A DNA stretch of 64,000 nucleotides from Nocardioides sp. Soil774 (GCF_001428125.1 NZ_LMSM01000006.1:62001-126000), one strand, 5' to 3'. Numbered from the stretch's first letter, positions 19,438 through 31,068 are shown. Notes: generated from the letters alone by a model not told the origin. Made by a program: numbers and translations.

Positions 19438-20400
19438 ATGTCCCGCACCGCACCCGTCGCGCCCTATCCGCTGCCGCACGACCGCACCGCCCGGAGGCTC
19501 GAGTGGGCCTTCCTCCCGCCCAACCTGCGGGCGTGGATCGAGCGCAAGTGCGGCTCCCCGGTGGTCTCGGCGATCTCGCAGACCAGCGGCTTCACGCCCG
19601 GCTTCGCCTCGGTGCTCGTGTGCGAGGACGGCTCGCGCCACTTCGCCAAGGCCGCCTCGGTGAAGGCGCAGAAGATGTTCGCCGACTCCTACCGCGAGGA
19701 GGCGCGCAAGCTCGCCGCACTCCCCGCTGAGGTCCCGGCCCCGCGGCTGCTGTGGCACCTCGACGACGACTGGGTGGTGCTCGGCACCGAGTACGTCGCC
19801 GCCCGGACGCCGCACCGGCCCTGGCGCGCCGACGACCTCGACGCCCTGCTCGACTCGCTCGAGCTCGTCGCCGACACCCTCACGCCGCCTCCGGCCGACC
19901 TCGCCCTCGACGCCGCGGAGGACGACTTCGCGCCGCTGGTGGACGGGTGGTCCGCCATCCGGGAGACCCGCACCGACCTCGACCCCACGCACCTCGCCGA
20001 GGCCGAGGCGCTGGCCCGCCGCTACGCCGACGTGGTCGGGGGCGACACCCTGGTCCACACCGACATCCGCTCCGACAACGTGCTCATCGACGCGGGTGGC
20101 CGCGCCCTGCTGTGCGACTGGAACTGGCCGGTGCGCGGTGCCGCATGGTTCGACTCCTTCGCCGCGCTGATCGGACCGCGGGGGGAGGGCATCGACGTCG
20201 ACGCGGTGATCGCCGGGCGCCGGCTGCTGCGTGACGTCGACCCCGAGGCGCTCGACATCAACCTCGCCCTCTACGTCGGCTACTTCCTCGCCCAGTGCGA
20301 GCTTCCGGTCCCGCCGAGCTCGCCCCACCTCCGCGACCACCAGCGCTGGCAGGGCGAGGTGTGCTGGGACTGGCTCGCGGAGCGCCGGGGCTGGTCGTGA
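19438..20400 (+). CDS. APH-fold phosphotransferase-family protein
   Basis: A 320-residue protein with the aminoglycoside phosphotransferase fold. The catalytic loop HTDIRSDNVLI and the metal-binding LLCDWNWP are intact; an N-lobe (QTSGFTPGFASVLVCEDGSRHFAKAAS) carries the ATP-binding Lys. Natural substrate unknown. The ATG at 19438 has GGGGAAGG 9 bases upstream; an ATG at 19429 is too close to that site. Followed by a paralogue with a 4-base overlap. Confidence 0.83.
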   Translation: MSRTAPVAPYPLPHDRTARRLEWAFLPPNLRAWIERKCGSPVVSAISQTSGFTPGFASVLVCEDGSRHFAKAASVKAQKMFADSYREEARKLAALPAEVPAPRLLWHLDDDWVVLGTEYVAARTPHRPWRADDLDALLDSLELVADTLTPPPADLALDAAEDDFAPLVDGWSAIRETRTDLDPTHLAEAEALARRYADVVGGDTLVHTDIRSDNVLIDAGGRALLCDWNWPVRGAAWFDSFAALIGPRGEGIDVDAVIAGRRLLRDVDPEALDINLALYVGYFLAQCELPVPPSSPHLRDHQRWQGEVCWDWLAERRGWS

Positions 20401-21341
20401 CCGCGCCGCGCGCCGTCGGCGTACGCCTGCCCTACGGCGCGGTGCCCGCACGCGTGCGGGCCTGGGTCGAGGAGACGCTCGGCTCTCCCGTCACCGAGGT
20501 GGCCGAGCAGGTCGGCGGGATGTCACCGGGCTGCGCGAGCCGGCTCACCTGCGCCGACGGCACCCGCGCCTTCGTCAAGGCGGTCGGCGTCGAGCTCAAC
20601 CCCGACACCCCGCGGCTGTTCCGGCGCGAGGCCGCGGTGCTGGCCGCGTTCGGCGAGCACGAGCTGTGGGCGCCACTGCTGGCGTCGTACGACGACGACG
20701 CGTGGGTCGCGCTGCTCATCGAGGACGTCGAAGGCCGCCACCCCGACTTCGCCGACGCGACCGAGCTCGAGGCGGTCCTCCGCGCGACCGACCGGCTCGC
20801 CGAGGTGCTGCACGAGCGTGACGTCCCGGCGTCGGCCGACCTGGTCGACGTGGGCCACGTGATGGCGAGGTGGGCGGAGTCGCTGGAAGGGCTCGCGGCT
20901 GCCCCGGACACCGTGCCGGTGCCCGACTGGCTGCGCAGCGACCCGCACGGGTGGGCCGCGGTGCTGCGGGAGCAGGCCGGACGCCCGATGGGCCAGGTCT
21001 GCCACTGGGACATCCGCGTCGACAACCTCCTGCGCCGACCGGGCGGCGAGGTCGTCTTCGTCGACTGGGGTGTCGCCGCGCGCGGGCCCGCGTGGGCCGA
21101 CCCGCTGCTGGCCCGGCTGGAGCGGGTCGACGAGCCGTGGTTCGACGACTCCGTCGCCTCCTCCCCCGCCCTCGCCGAGGCCGGCGACGAGGTCGTCACC
21201 GCCTTCCTCGCCGGGTTCGCTGCGCACCTGGCGGTGCGCTCGGTGGTGGCGGTCGACGTCAACCTCCCGACGCTCAACGATTTCCGGATCGCCGAGTCGC
21301 GCCGGATGATGGGTGCCGTCACCCGCCGGGCCGGTCGCTGA
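20397..21341 (+). CDS. APH-fold phosphotransferase-family protein, paralogue
   Basis: A 314-residue homologue of the preceding protein, evidently a tandem duplication that has diverged. It shares [22 protein letters not shown] in the N-lobe, [10 protein letters not shown] in the catalytic loop (the usual HxDxxxxN pattern kept) and [14 protein letters not shown] in the metal site. The GTG start overlaps the upstream stop (GTGA). Substrate unknown. Confidence 0.82.
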   Translation: MTAPRAVGVRLPYGAVPARVRAWVEETLGSPVTEVAEQVGGMSPGCASRLTCADGTRAFVKAVGVELNPDTPRLFRREAAVLAAFGEHELWAPLLASYDDDAWVALLIEDVEGRHPDFADATELEAVLRATDRLAEVLHERDVPASADLVDVGHVMARWAESLEGLAAAPDTVPVPDWLRSDPHGWAAVLREQAGRPMGQVCHWDIRVDNLLRRPGGEVVFVDWGVAARGPAWADPLLARLERVDEPWFDDSVASSPALAEAGDEVVTAFLAGFAAHLAVRSVVAVDVNLPTLNDFRIAESRRMMGAVTRRAGR

Positions 21342-21366
21342 CCGCGGTTGCCGGCGTACGACGGAT

Positions 21367-21396
21367 TTGGGCGCGCACGCCGCCTGCCGGTAGTGT
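21367..21396 (+). promoter_or_regulatory. Candidate rpsT promoter
   Basis: TTGGGC (21367-21372), an 18-base spacer and TAGTGT (21391-21396) resemble a housekeeping promoter. The start point would be near 21403, leaving a leader of about 110 bases before rpsT, long enough for S20-type autoregulation. Confidence 0.45.
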
Positions 21397-21511
21397 TTCT
21401 CCTTGCGTGTCCGGCGCCCGCCCCACACCGTCGCACCAGGTGGGGGTTGCCTGGCAGCCGACAGCACCAGACTTCCTTTTCAGACCAGTTCGAGCATCCG
21501 AGGATCCACAC

Positions 21512-21772
21512 GTGGCGAACATCAAGTCCCAGATCAAGCGCAACAAGCAGAACGAGAAGGCGCGTCAGCGCAACCAGGCCGTGAAGTCGCGCCTGAAGAC
21601 CGCTGTGCGCAAGTTCCGCGAGCTCTCCGAGGCTGGCGACAAGGACGCTGCCGTCGCGGCCAGCCGTGACGCGATGAAGGCCCTCGACAAGGCCGCCTCG
21701 AAGGGCGTCATCCACGCCAACCAGGCTGCCAACCGCAAGTCGTCGATCGCCAAGAAGGCCGCCTCCCTCTGA
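21512..21772 (+). CDS. rpsT: 30S ribosomal protein S20
   Basis: An 86-residue basic protein that binds 16S rRNA at the bottom of the 30S subunit. The N-terminus [20 protein letters not shown] and the C-terminal [19 protein letters not shown] are characteristic. The GTG start with GAGGAT 7 bases upstream gives the exact family length. Monocistronic, with its own promoter candidate and terminator. Confidence 0.97.
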   Translation: MANIKSQIKRNKQNEKARQRNQAVKSRLKTAVRKFRELSEAGDKDAAVAASRDAMKALDKAASKGVIHANQAANRKSSIAKKAASL

Positions 21773-21792
21773 GGAGTCCCTTCCCCGCCGAG

Positions 21793-21816
21793 CACCCGCC
21801 CACGTGGCGGGTGTTT
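21793..21816 (+). terminator. rpsT terminator
   Basis: Hairpin CACCCGCC, loop CACGT, GGCGGGTG followed by TTTC, 20 bases after the rpsT stop. It lies between convergent rpsT and holA. Confidence 0.8.
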
Positions 21817-21833
21817 CGCATTTGGGGCAGGTG

Positions 21834-22820
21834 TCAGCGGGAGTCGCGCAGTCCCGCCACGGTGAGCACGAGCCGCTCCAGCGTGTAGGACGCGTCGTGG
21901 GCCTGGCCCTTGATGTCGGCGTCGGCCTTCGCGACCGCGCGGACCGCCGCGGCGATGCCCTCGGGGGTCCACGCACGCGACTGGTCGCGCACCGTGCGCA
22001 CCTTCCACGGCGGCACCCCCAGCTCGCGGGCGAGGTCGCCGTCGCGGGCCCCGCGCGGCGAGCCGAGGAAGCGCGCCAGGCTCCGAGCCGAGGCCGCCAT
22101 CGCCGAGGTCACGAGCACCCCGGCGGTGCCGGTGTCGAGGGCCCAGCGCAGCTCCTCGAGCGCGAGCGCCCGCTTGCCGGAGAACGCGGCGTCGGCGACG
22201 GTGAACGACTTGGCCTCGGCGCGGCCGCCGAAGTAGCGCTGGACCTTCTCGACGCTCAGCTGCTCGCCGGGGTAGTCGTTGGTGAGCTGGTCGGCGGCGG
22301 CAGCCAGCGAGCGCAGGTCGCTGCCTACGGCCTGCACCAGGAACGCAGCGGCGTCGGAGTCGATCCTCGACCCGTGCGAGGCCACCTCCGCGGTGACGAA
22401 GGAGGGCATCTCGCTGGCCCTCACCTCCTCCGACTTGGCCTCGGTCACCGCGGGCAGCTTGCGGAGCTTGGTCAGCACCCCGCTGCCCTTCGCGCCACCG
22501 GAGTGCACCAGCACGAGGGCGACGTCGTCAGCCGGTGCGGCGCAGTAGGCGAGGAACCCGTCGACGGACTCGTCCGGCAGGTCCTCCAGCGCCCGCACGA
22601 CCACGCAGCGGATCGAGGAGAACAGCGACGGAGCCGACATCTCGCCGAGCGAGGCCAGGGTCAGGTCGGCGGCCGTGGACTCGGCGAGCTCGGCCTCCGC
22701 GTCGTGCGCCCGCACGGCGTCACGGACCGAGGCGACGGTGCGCGCGGAGAGGTATTCCTCCTTGCCCGTCACGAGGACGACGTGGCCGAGGACCTGGGCG
22801 GCGGTGGGGGTGCGAGCCAT
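21834..22820 (-). CDS. holA: DNA polymerase III subunit delta
   Basis: A 328-residue clamp-loader subunit that opens the sliding clamp. Features include the N-terminal 'VLVTGKEEYLSAR', the middle 'IDSDAAAFLVQAVGSDLRSLAAAADQL' and the C-terminal helical region 'DIKGQAHDASYTLERLVLTVAGL'. Length matches the actinobacterial family. It lies downstream of comEC, a gene pair conserved in actinobacteria, with 12 bases between. Confidence 0.93.
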   Translation of the reverse strand: MARTPTAAQVLGHVVLVTGKEEYLSARTVASVRDAVRAHDAEAELAESTAADLTLASLGEMSAPSLFSSIRCVVVRALEDLPDESVDGFLAYCAAPADDVALVLVHSGGAKGSGVLTKLRKLPAVTEAKSEEVRASEMPSFVTAEVASHGSRIDSDAAAFLVQAVGSDLRSLAAAADQLTNDYPGEQLSVEKVQRYFGGRAEAKSFTVADAAFSGKRALALEELRWALDTGTAGVLVTSAMAASARSLARFLGSPRGARDGDLARELGVPPWKVRTVRDQSRAWTPEGIAAAVRAVAKADADIKGQAHDASYTLERLVLTVAGLRDSR

Positions 22821-22832
22821 GGTGGCGCGATC

Positions 22833-25100
22833 CTATCCGCGGGTGACGACACCCACCTCCCCGTCGCGCGCCACGACCGCCACGTCACCGGCGAGGTCGG
22901 TGCGCCACACCTTCATGCCCGCGGCGGTCAGGGCGGTGACCACGTCGGGCGAGGGGTGCCCGTAGTCGTTGTCGGCCCCCACCGACACCAGCGCCACCCG
23001 TGCGCCCAGCGACGTCAGCCAGCCGAGGTCCTGGTGCCGGCTGCCGTGGTGGGGCACCTTGAGCACGTCGACCTGCAGCCCCGCCAGGTCGCGCTCCAGC
23101 ACTGCCTGGGCCGAGGGCTCGACGTCGCCGGTCAGCAGGACGTGGATGCCCGCGACCTCGGCCACCATCACCACGCTGGAGTTGTTGGGCGCGCTCTCCC
23201 CCGCGTCCCCGGGCGGGGCCCCGGGCCGCGGCCACACGACCTGGAGCCGCACCAGGCCGAAGGTCCGCGTCGCGCCGTACGCCGCCACACCGGGGTCGCG
23301 ACCGGTCGACTCCTCGACCACGCGCACCCCCGCCGCGGGGTCGAGGAAGCCGGTGCCCTCGACCGCGCCGACCTCGCGGCCGTCGAGCACGCCCGCCGCG
23401 CCGTCCACGTGGTCGGCGTGGAAGTGGGTGAGCAGCAGCAGCGGCACCTCGCGCACGCCGAGCCGATCGAGGCAGGCGTCCATCACCGCCGGGTCCGGTC
23501 CCGCGTCGACCACCACTGCCGCGTGCTCCCCCGCGCGCAGCACGAGCCCGTCGCCCTGCCCGACGTCGCACATCGCCAGCACCCAGCCCTCGGGCGGCCA
23601 CCCCGGCGTCGGTGGCCGCACCAGCATCACCACGACCAGCAGGCCGGTGCAGGCCAGCGTCGAGCCGGGGCGCCCCAGCAGGCGCGGCGCGAGCGGCACC
23701 GCGGCCAGGCACAGCAGCGTGAGCAGCACCAGCGCGAGCGGGCCCGTGCCCCAGGCGACCGCGGCGGTCGGCACTCCTGCGCCCCACCGCGCGACCGCGA
23801 TGATCCACCCCGCCGACCAGGCTGCCGGCGCCGCCACCACGACGCCCAGGGACGTCCAGGCCAGCCCCAGGACGCCCCCGCCCAGGCCCAGGACGGTCGC
23901 CGGCGCGACGGCAGGGGCCGCGAGCAGGTTGGCGCCCACCGCGACGAGGCTGACCTGCCCCGACAGCGCGGCCACCACCGGCGTGCAGGCCACCTGGGCG
24001 GCGAGCGGCACCGAGACGGCCTCGGCCACCCAGCGCGGCGTCCAGCGCATGAGCGCGTCGCGCCACGGCGGCGCCAGCAGCAGGATGCCCCCGGTCGCCA
24101 TGACCGACAGCGCGAAGCCGGCCGTCACCGCCAGCCGTGGCCAGACCAGGAGCAGGAGCAGCACCGCGACGCCCAGGGCGCGGGTGCCGCGCGAGCGGCC
24201 GTTGCCGCCCATCCCCACGAGCGCCACGGCGCCCATCGCGGCGGCGCGCACCACGCTGGGCTCGGCCCGCGCCGTCATGACGAAGCCGGCGATCCCGAGG
24301 GCAGCGAGGAGGTGCAGCCAGCGACCGCGTACGCCGCCCCAGCGGGCGAGCACGAGGACCGAGCCGACCACGAGCGTCAGGTTGGTGCCGCTCACCGCGA
24401 GCAGGTGGGTCAGGCCGGTGGTGCGGAAGTCGTCGGCGAGGTCGGGGTCGAGTCCGCCGTCGTCGCCGACCACCAGCGCCGGCACGAGCTCGCGGGCATC
24501 GGCGTCGCGCCCGGCGACCGCGGCCCGCACCGATCGGCGTACGGCCGCGGCGGCGTCCCACCAGACGTCCGGCTCGGCGACCACGCGCGGCGCGCCCGTC
24601 GGTCGCACCAGCGCGGCCACGTCGCCGTCACCGGGCACCAGCCGCGCCGTCGTGTCGAGCACCGTGCCCAGGGGCAGCCGCGGCCACTGCGCGCCGGCCA
24701 TGACCACGACCGGGGCCTCGAGCCGCCACGCACTCTCCCGGCCCTCGACGCGCGAGACCCGGGCGTGCACGACCTGCAGGTCGCCGAACTGACCGGTGAC
24801 GACACGGGTGTCGGAGGTGAGCTCGAGGCGTACGTCGACGACCGCGCCCTCGGAGGCCAGGCTCGCGAGCGGCGAGGTGGCGAGCAGGGCCTGCTGGAGC
24901 GCGGCGACCCCCGCGACGGCCGCCAGCGCCGCAGCCGGACCGAGCCACCCGAGCCCGAGCCGACGACGTGCCACGAGCAGCCCGGTCGCCGTGAGGAGCA
25001 GCACGACGAGGGCGAGCGCGAGCCGCCCCGGCAGCAGCAGCGCAGTGAGAGCCCCGGCCCACGCGCCCACCCCGAGCGCGACCGCGCGCAGGTCAGGCAC
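22833..25100 (-). CDS. comEC: ComEC/Rec2-family DNA uptake channel protein
   Basis: A 755-residue polytopic membrane protein. An N-terminal soluble OB-like region is followed by the Competence domain with many membrane helices (conserved 'AGTNLTLVVGSVL'-like HLLAVSGTNL). A C-terminal metallo-beta-lactamase domain carries the metal motif HFHADHVDG. ComEC carries single-stranded DNA across the membrane in natural transformation; the MBL part may degrade the other strand. GTG start 3 bases after the comEA stop, so co-transcribed with comEA and probably holA. Whether this organism is competent cannot be told; pilus genes are not in view. Confidence 0.92.
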   Translation of the reverse strand: MPDLRAVALGVGAWAGALTALLLPGRLALALVVLLLTATGLLVARRRLGLGWLGPAAALAAVAGVAALQQALLATSPLASLASEGAVVDVRLELTSDTRVVTGQFGDLQVVHARVSRVEGRESAWRLEAPVVVMAGAQWPRLPLGTVLDTTARLVPGDGDVAALVRPTGAPRVVAEPDVWWDAAAAVRRSVRAAVAGRDADARELVPALVVGDDGGLDPDLADDFRTTGLTHLLAVSGTNLTLVVGSVLVLARWGGVRGRWLHLLAALGIAGFVMTARAEPSVVRAAAMGAVALVGMGGNGRSRGTRALGVAVLLLLLVWPRLAVTAGFALSVMATGGILLLAPPWRDALMRWTPRWVAEAVSVPLAAQVACTPVVAALSGQVSLVAVGANLLAAPAVAPATVLGLGGGVLGLAWTSLGVVVAAPAAWSAGWIIAVARWGAGVPTAAVAWGTGPLALVLLTLLCLAAVPLAPRLLGRPGSTLACTGLLVVVMLVRPPTPGWPPEGWVLAMCDVGQGDGLVLRAGEHAAVVVDAGPDPAVMDACLDRLGVREVPLLLLTHFHADHVDGAAGVLDGREVGAVEGTGFLDPAAGVRVVEESTGRDPGVAAYGATRTFGLVRLQVVWPRPGAPPGDAGESAPNNSSVVMVAEVAGIHVLLTGDVEPSAQAVLERDLAGLQVDVLKVPHHGSRHQDLGWLTSLGARVALVSVGADNDYGHPSPDVVTALTAAGMKVWRTDLAGDVAVVARDGEVGVVTRG

Positions 25101-25103
25101 GAC

Positions 25104-25958
25104 TCAGAGCGTCACGAGAGGAGCGAGGTCGGCCAAGGTCGCCTCGCCGATCCCGTCGACCTCGAGCAGCTCGTCGACCGAGGTGAACCCGCCGTGCTCC
25201 TCGCGCCACGACAGGATCGACTCCGCCGTCACCGGGCCCACGCCGGGGAGGGTGTCGAGCGCCGCCGCGTCGGCGGTGTTGAGGTTGACCAGCGTGCCTC
25301 CCGCGGGGGACGGCGAGTCGAGCGTGCCCGCGACACCCGCGACCGGCTGCACGCCGACGAGGATCTGCTCGCCGTCCACGACCGGTCGGGCCAGGTTGAG
25401 CGAGGTGAGGTCGACCCCGGGCCGCGCACCGCCCGCCGCCTCGAGCGCGTCCACCACCCGCGCGCCCGGCGGGAGGACGGCGATGCCGGGTCGGCGTACC
25501 TTCCCGGCGACGTCCACCACGAGCTCCGCGTCACGATCGGCCGCTCCGGAGGCGGGGGCCTCCTCGCCGGGACCCGCCGGGGTCACCGAGGTGAGCGGCG
25601 TGGCGGCGGGCCCGTCCGGCGAGATCGGCACCGCCTCGGCCTGGTCGCGCACCGCCCACCACGCGGCCAGGCCGACCGCCAGCGCCGCCAGGACGGCGAC
25701 CACCGCGAGGTGGACCGGGCCCAGCTGGAGGCCACCGACGTGGAGCCGCCGCGACGCGTGGCGCCCCGGCACCGGCAGCTCAACAGGCGCCACGGCAGCG
25801 GTGGCGACCGGCTCGCCACCGTCCCGCACGCGGGTGTGGGCCGACGGCTCGTGCGCCGCGTCGGGCTCACCACGGACGGCCGCCAGCTCGGCGCTCAGCG
25901 TCGCCAGTCGCCGCGACACCGCCTCGGCGTGCTCGGAGGAGGACTGAGATCGGCGCAT
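25104..25958 (-). CDS. comEA: ComEA-family DNA-binding protein
   Basis: A 284-residue protein with a cytoplasmic Arg/Ala-rich N-terminus, one membrane helix (residues 82-103) and a Pro/Ala linker. A SLBB domain follows (about 146-200; 'VDVAGKVRRPGI...GARVVDALEAAGG'), with a C-terminal helix-hairpin-helix domain (LVNLNTADAAALDTLPGVGP) that binds double-stranded DNA at the cell surface. First gene of comEA-comEC-holA. Confidence 0.92.
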   Translation of the reverse strand: MRRSQSSSEHAEAVSRRLATLSAELAAVRGEPDAAHEPSAHTRVRDGGEPVATAAVAPVELPVPGRHASRRLHVGGLQLGPVHLAVVAVLAALAVGLAAWWAVRDQAEAVPISPDGPAATPLTSVTPAGPGEEAPASGAADRDAELVVDVAGKVRRPGIAVLPPGARVVDALEAAGGARPGVDLTSLNLARPVVDGEQILVGVQPVAGVAGTLDSPSPAGGTLVNLNTADAAALDTLPGVGPVTAESILSWREEHGGFTSVDELLEVDGIGEATLADLAPLVTL

Positions 25959-26096
25959 GCCTCCACGCTAGGAACGGCGCACGCCCGCCGACAGGGGTGC
26001 CGGGCGATCTGTGGACAGCCGGGCGATGCCACTCGAGGAACGCCCGGCGCGGCCTTGTCGACCGGGATGGACGCCTGACGCCCGGCATGCCGTGCG

Positions 26097-26120
26097 TCGA
26101 GCGGACCGTGGTCCGCTCGA
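26097..26120 (-). terminator. degV terminator hairpin
   Basis: An 11-base perfect stem (TCGAGCGGACC pairing with GGTCCGCTCGA) with a 2-base loop, 7 bases beyond the degV stop. No U-tract, as is usual in this GC range. Confidence 0.6.
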
Positions 26121-26126
26121 GTCGCC

Positions 26127-26984
26127 CTACGGACGCGGCGACACGCAGACCGCGACCATGCCCGGCCCGACGTGCGCGCCCAGCACCGCGCCGAGCTCGC
26201 CGCACATCACCTCGCGGCCCTCGAGCCCCGCGGCCAGCCGGTCGGCCAGCGCGGTCGCGAGCTCGTGCGCGCGCTCGGCGTTGGCCAGGTGGGAGACGCA
26301 GACGTCGACGGGCTGGTCGCCCGCCGCCTCCACGGCGAGGTCGGCGAGCCGGGCCAGCGCGCGTGACGCCGTACGCACGCGCTCGCGCGGCGCGACCCGG
26401 CCCTCGGAGATCGCGAGCAGCGGCTTCACCGACAGCGCGCTGCCGACGATGGCGGCGGCGGCGCCGATGCGCCCGCCGCGACGCAGGTATTCGAGGGTGT
26501 CGACGTAGAACAGCGACGTCGCCGCCTCGCCGCGGTCCAGCGCCGCCGCGGCGGCCTCCTTCGCCGTGCCGCCGCTGTCGAGGACGTCGGCCGCCGTGAG
26601 CGCGGCGTAGCCCGTCGCGATGCCGACCTGGCCGGAGTCGACCACGTGCACGGGCACGTCGGCCTCGAGCGCGGCGAGCTGTGCGGACTCGACGGTGCCG
26701 CTCATCTCCCCCGACAGGTGCACCGACACGATCTCCTCGGCGCCCTCGGCCGCGAGCGAGCGGTAGAGCTCGGCGAAGAGCGCCGGCGCCGGGCGCGAGG
26801 TGCTCACCGGCACGAAGTCGCGCAGCGCCTCGGCCACGACCTCCGGCGTCGCGCCGTCCGGGCCCTCGTCCAGCACGCGCGCGCCGATCACGACCTGCAG
26901 CGGCACGACCCGGATGCCGCGAGCCTGCGCCACGTCCGTGGGCAGGCTCGCGGTCGAGTCGGTGACGACCACGACGCGAGGCAT
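26127..26984 (-). CDS. DegV family fatty-acid-binding protein
   Basis: A 285-residue DegV protein. The N-terminal VVVVTDSTASLP, the mid-region SVHLSGEMSGTVESAQLAA and the VDTLEYLRRGGRIG motif are diagnostic. DegV/FakB proteins bind a fatty acid and present it to the kinase FakA; no fakA is in this window. ATG start. It follows leuS by 28 bases on the same strand. Confidence 0.93.
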   Translation of the reverse strand: MPRVVVVTDSTASLPTDVAQARGIRVVPLQVVIGARVLDEGPDGATPEVVAEALRDFVPVSTSRPAPALFAELYRSLAAEGAEEIVSVHLSGEMSGTVESAQLAALEADVPVHVVDSGQVGIATGYAALTAADVLDSGGTAKEAAAAALDRGEAATSLFYVDTLEYLRRGGRIGAAAAIVGSALSVKPLLAISEGRVAPRERVRTASRALARLADLAVEAAGDQPVDVCVSHLANAERAHELATALADRLAAGLEGREVMCGELGAVLGAHVGPGMVAVCVSPRP

Positions 26985-27012
26985 GCGGCGACCCTAACGT
27001 CCGACGAGACCG

Positions 27013-29502
<2,490 letters not shown>

Positions 29503-29554
29503 GGCGTGTCTCCTGCGGTGCTGGCTGGTGGCAGTGGTGCTGGCTCTTGGCATG

Positions 29555-29578
29555 AAAAAACCCCTCACATGGAGGGGT
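29555..29578 (-). terminator. Intrinsic terminator in the leuS leader (putative attenuator)
   Basis: On the minus strand: ACCCCTC, loop CATGT, GAGGGGT followed by TTTTT. This is a classic Rho-independent terminator, 53 bases upstream of the leuS start and reading toward leuS. Another short hairpin (GTCCTG, 8 bases, CAGGAC; 29590-29609) lies just upstream and could form the alternative structure. No convincing Leu-rich leader peptide or T-box was found. Confidence 0.65.
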
Positions 29579-29722
29579 GGCCGCGTGTCGGTCCTGGTGG
29601 GTGTCAGGACGCTATCAGCGCGGCTGTCGAAGAAGGAGCTGCTCGTGCACGGCACCAGCATACCTCCCGCGATGCTGCACGCATCGACCGCAGACCTGAG
29701 CACGTACGACGACGTGCTGGCG

Positions 29723-29790
29723 CTGCTGCCCGGCCCGGACCTCACGGTCCGGTCCCGGGCAGCAGTCGCGTGGCAGGACCGAGGTCCTGC
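29723..29790. terminator. Two strong hairpins between DUF4870 gene and leuS
   Basis: Hairpin one (29723-29765): CTGCTGCCCGG pairs with CCGGGCAGCAG, with an inner CGGACC/GGTCCG stem and a 4-base loop. Hairpin two (29773-29790): GCAGGACC-GA-GGTCCTGC. They follow the DUF4870 stop on the minus strand, so they probably terminate that gene; they could also be in the leuS leader if its promoter is upstream. Confidence 0.55.
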
Positions 29791-29796
29791 GCGAGC

Positions 29797-30291
29797 TCAC
29801 CTGACGAACGACGGGGTCAGCGGCGGGTCCCACCACTCGCCGTTGAAGGCCTTCACCGCGCCGATGACGTGCAGGATGCCGGCGAAGACCAGCGGCACGA
29901 GGAACACCGGCAGGAAGACGAAGAAGCCGACGCCCAGGGTCACGATCCCGAGGATGACATAGAGCACGGTCGCGACGACCAGCCAGATGAACATCGAGAT
30001 CTGGACGTTGAGCGAGTTCGCCGCGTGGGCGCGGACGAACGGGCCGCGGTCCTTGTGGATGACGTAGACCGCGAGCGAGGCGAGGAAGCCGAGGAACCCC
30101 GCCGAGCAGATCATCGCGACGACCGCGCCGGCGTGGCTGATCGCACCCCAGGTGCGCTCGTCCTGCGGCGACATCGTCGTCGGCGTCGCCCGGTAGGCCG
30201 ACGGCGCGGGCTGCTGGCCGTACGCGCCCTGCTGGGCCGGGTCGCCGGACCGGTAGGGGTCCTGCGGGTGCTGCGGGTACTGGTCGGACAT
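29797..30291 (-). CDS. DUF4870 domain membrane protein
   Basis: A 164-residue protein with a Gln/Pro/Tyr-rich cytoplasmic N-terminus (QYPQHPQDPY...YGQQPAPSAY) and a DUF4870 domain of three to four membrane helices, including 'WGAISHAGAVVAMICSAGFLGFLASL' and 'FVRAHAANSLNVQIS'. Function unknown. The ATG at 30291 has AGGAG 5 bases upstream; a GTG at 30300 overlaps that site. Confidence 0.82.
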   Translation of the reverse strand: MSDQYPQHPQDPYRSGDPAQQGAYGQQPAPSAYRATPTTMSPQDERTWGAISHAGAVVAMICSAGFLGFLASLAVYVIHKDRGPFVRAHAANSLNVQISMFIWLVVATVLYVILGIVTLGVGFFVFLPVFLVPLVFAGILHVIGAVKAFNGEWWDPPLTPSFVR

Positions 30292-30498
30292 CTCACTCAC
30301 TCCTCGGCCGGCCCGGTGGCCGCGCCCTCGAGGTCAAGCCAAGCACGTCCACGGCCCCTGAGCACGCGTTCCCGGGGTCGGACCGGGGTGCGCTCAGGGT
30401 CGGTCGCGGGACCTCCATCACCCGCAACTGCCCAAGAAGTGTTTGACAGTGGACCGTCCACCCCGCACGCTACTCCCCAACGACTCTTGGAGGGTGGC

Positions 30499-31068
30499 AT
30501 GGACGAGACCGACACCGACGCCGTGGCACGGCTGCGGGCGAGCGCGCACCCCGTGCGGCTGCGCATCCTGTCGCTGCTGACCGCCGAGGCGATGAGCGCC
30601 GCCGAGGTGGCGCGCGCCCTGGACCTCACCCACGCCAACGCGTCCTACCACCTCCGGGTGCTGCACGACGTCGGCGAGCTCGTGGTGGAGGGCGAGGAGA
30701 AGATCCGCGGCGGGGTCGCCAAGCGCTACCGCTACGACGCCACGCGCCAGCACCCCGACCGCCTCAGCGGCGTGGACGACCGGGTCGCCTACGCCCGCGC
30801 CAACGCCGTGGAGGTGGAGCGCCGCCTCCTCGGTGCCGGCACGGGCTCCGCGACGTCGAGCGACCTCGAGGCCTGGGTCTCCGTGGAGGCGTGGCACCGC
30901 GCCCTCGACCTGCTCCACGAGGCCTCGCACCTCCTGCACGACGAGGCGCGGCCGGCCGGCACGGCCGGCACCGTCCACATCAGCCTCACCACCCACGCCT
31001 TCACCATGACCGGGGGCCTCGAGGGCGAGGCCGCGCGCTGGGTCCCGCGAGAGGAGCAGGGCCGATGA
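30499..31068 (+). CDS. ArsR-type winged-helix regulator
   Basis: A 189-residue protein with an N-terminal ArsR-like winged helix ('HPVRLRILSLLTAEAMSAAEVARAL', 'THANASYHLRVLHDVGELV') and a longer C-terminal region than metal sensors; no metal-binding cysteine pair is seen. The ATG has GGAGGG upstream. A TTGACA box at 30443-30448 lies 50 bases before the start, with a weak -10 (CACGCT) 17 bases on. Overlaps the MFS gene by 4 bases (ATGA) and probably regulates it. Confidence 0.87.
   Translation: MDETDTDAVARLRASAHPVRLRILSLLTAEAMSAAEVARALDLTHANASYHLRVLHDVGELVVEGEEKIRGGVAKRYRYDATRQHPDRLSGVDDRVAYARANAVEVERRLLGAGTGSATSSDLEAWVSVEAWHRALDLLHEASHLLHDEARPAGTAGTVHISLTTHAFTMTGGLEGEAARWVPREEQGR

Noticed and set aside
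21804-26078. Plus-strand open frame of 1424 codons opposite holA, comEC and comEA
   Set aside because: Same GC shadow effect; His/Arg/Gly/Ala-rich nonsense with no motif.
29572-29585. GGGGTGGCCGCG on the plus strand, resembling a T-box core
   Set aside because: It is on the wrong strand for leuS, lacks the AC of the T-box consensus, and is simply the complement of the leuS leader terminator.
29560-29700. Leu-rich leader peptide before leuS
   Set aside because: The candidate short frames on the leuS strand contain no run of Leu codons.
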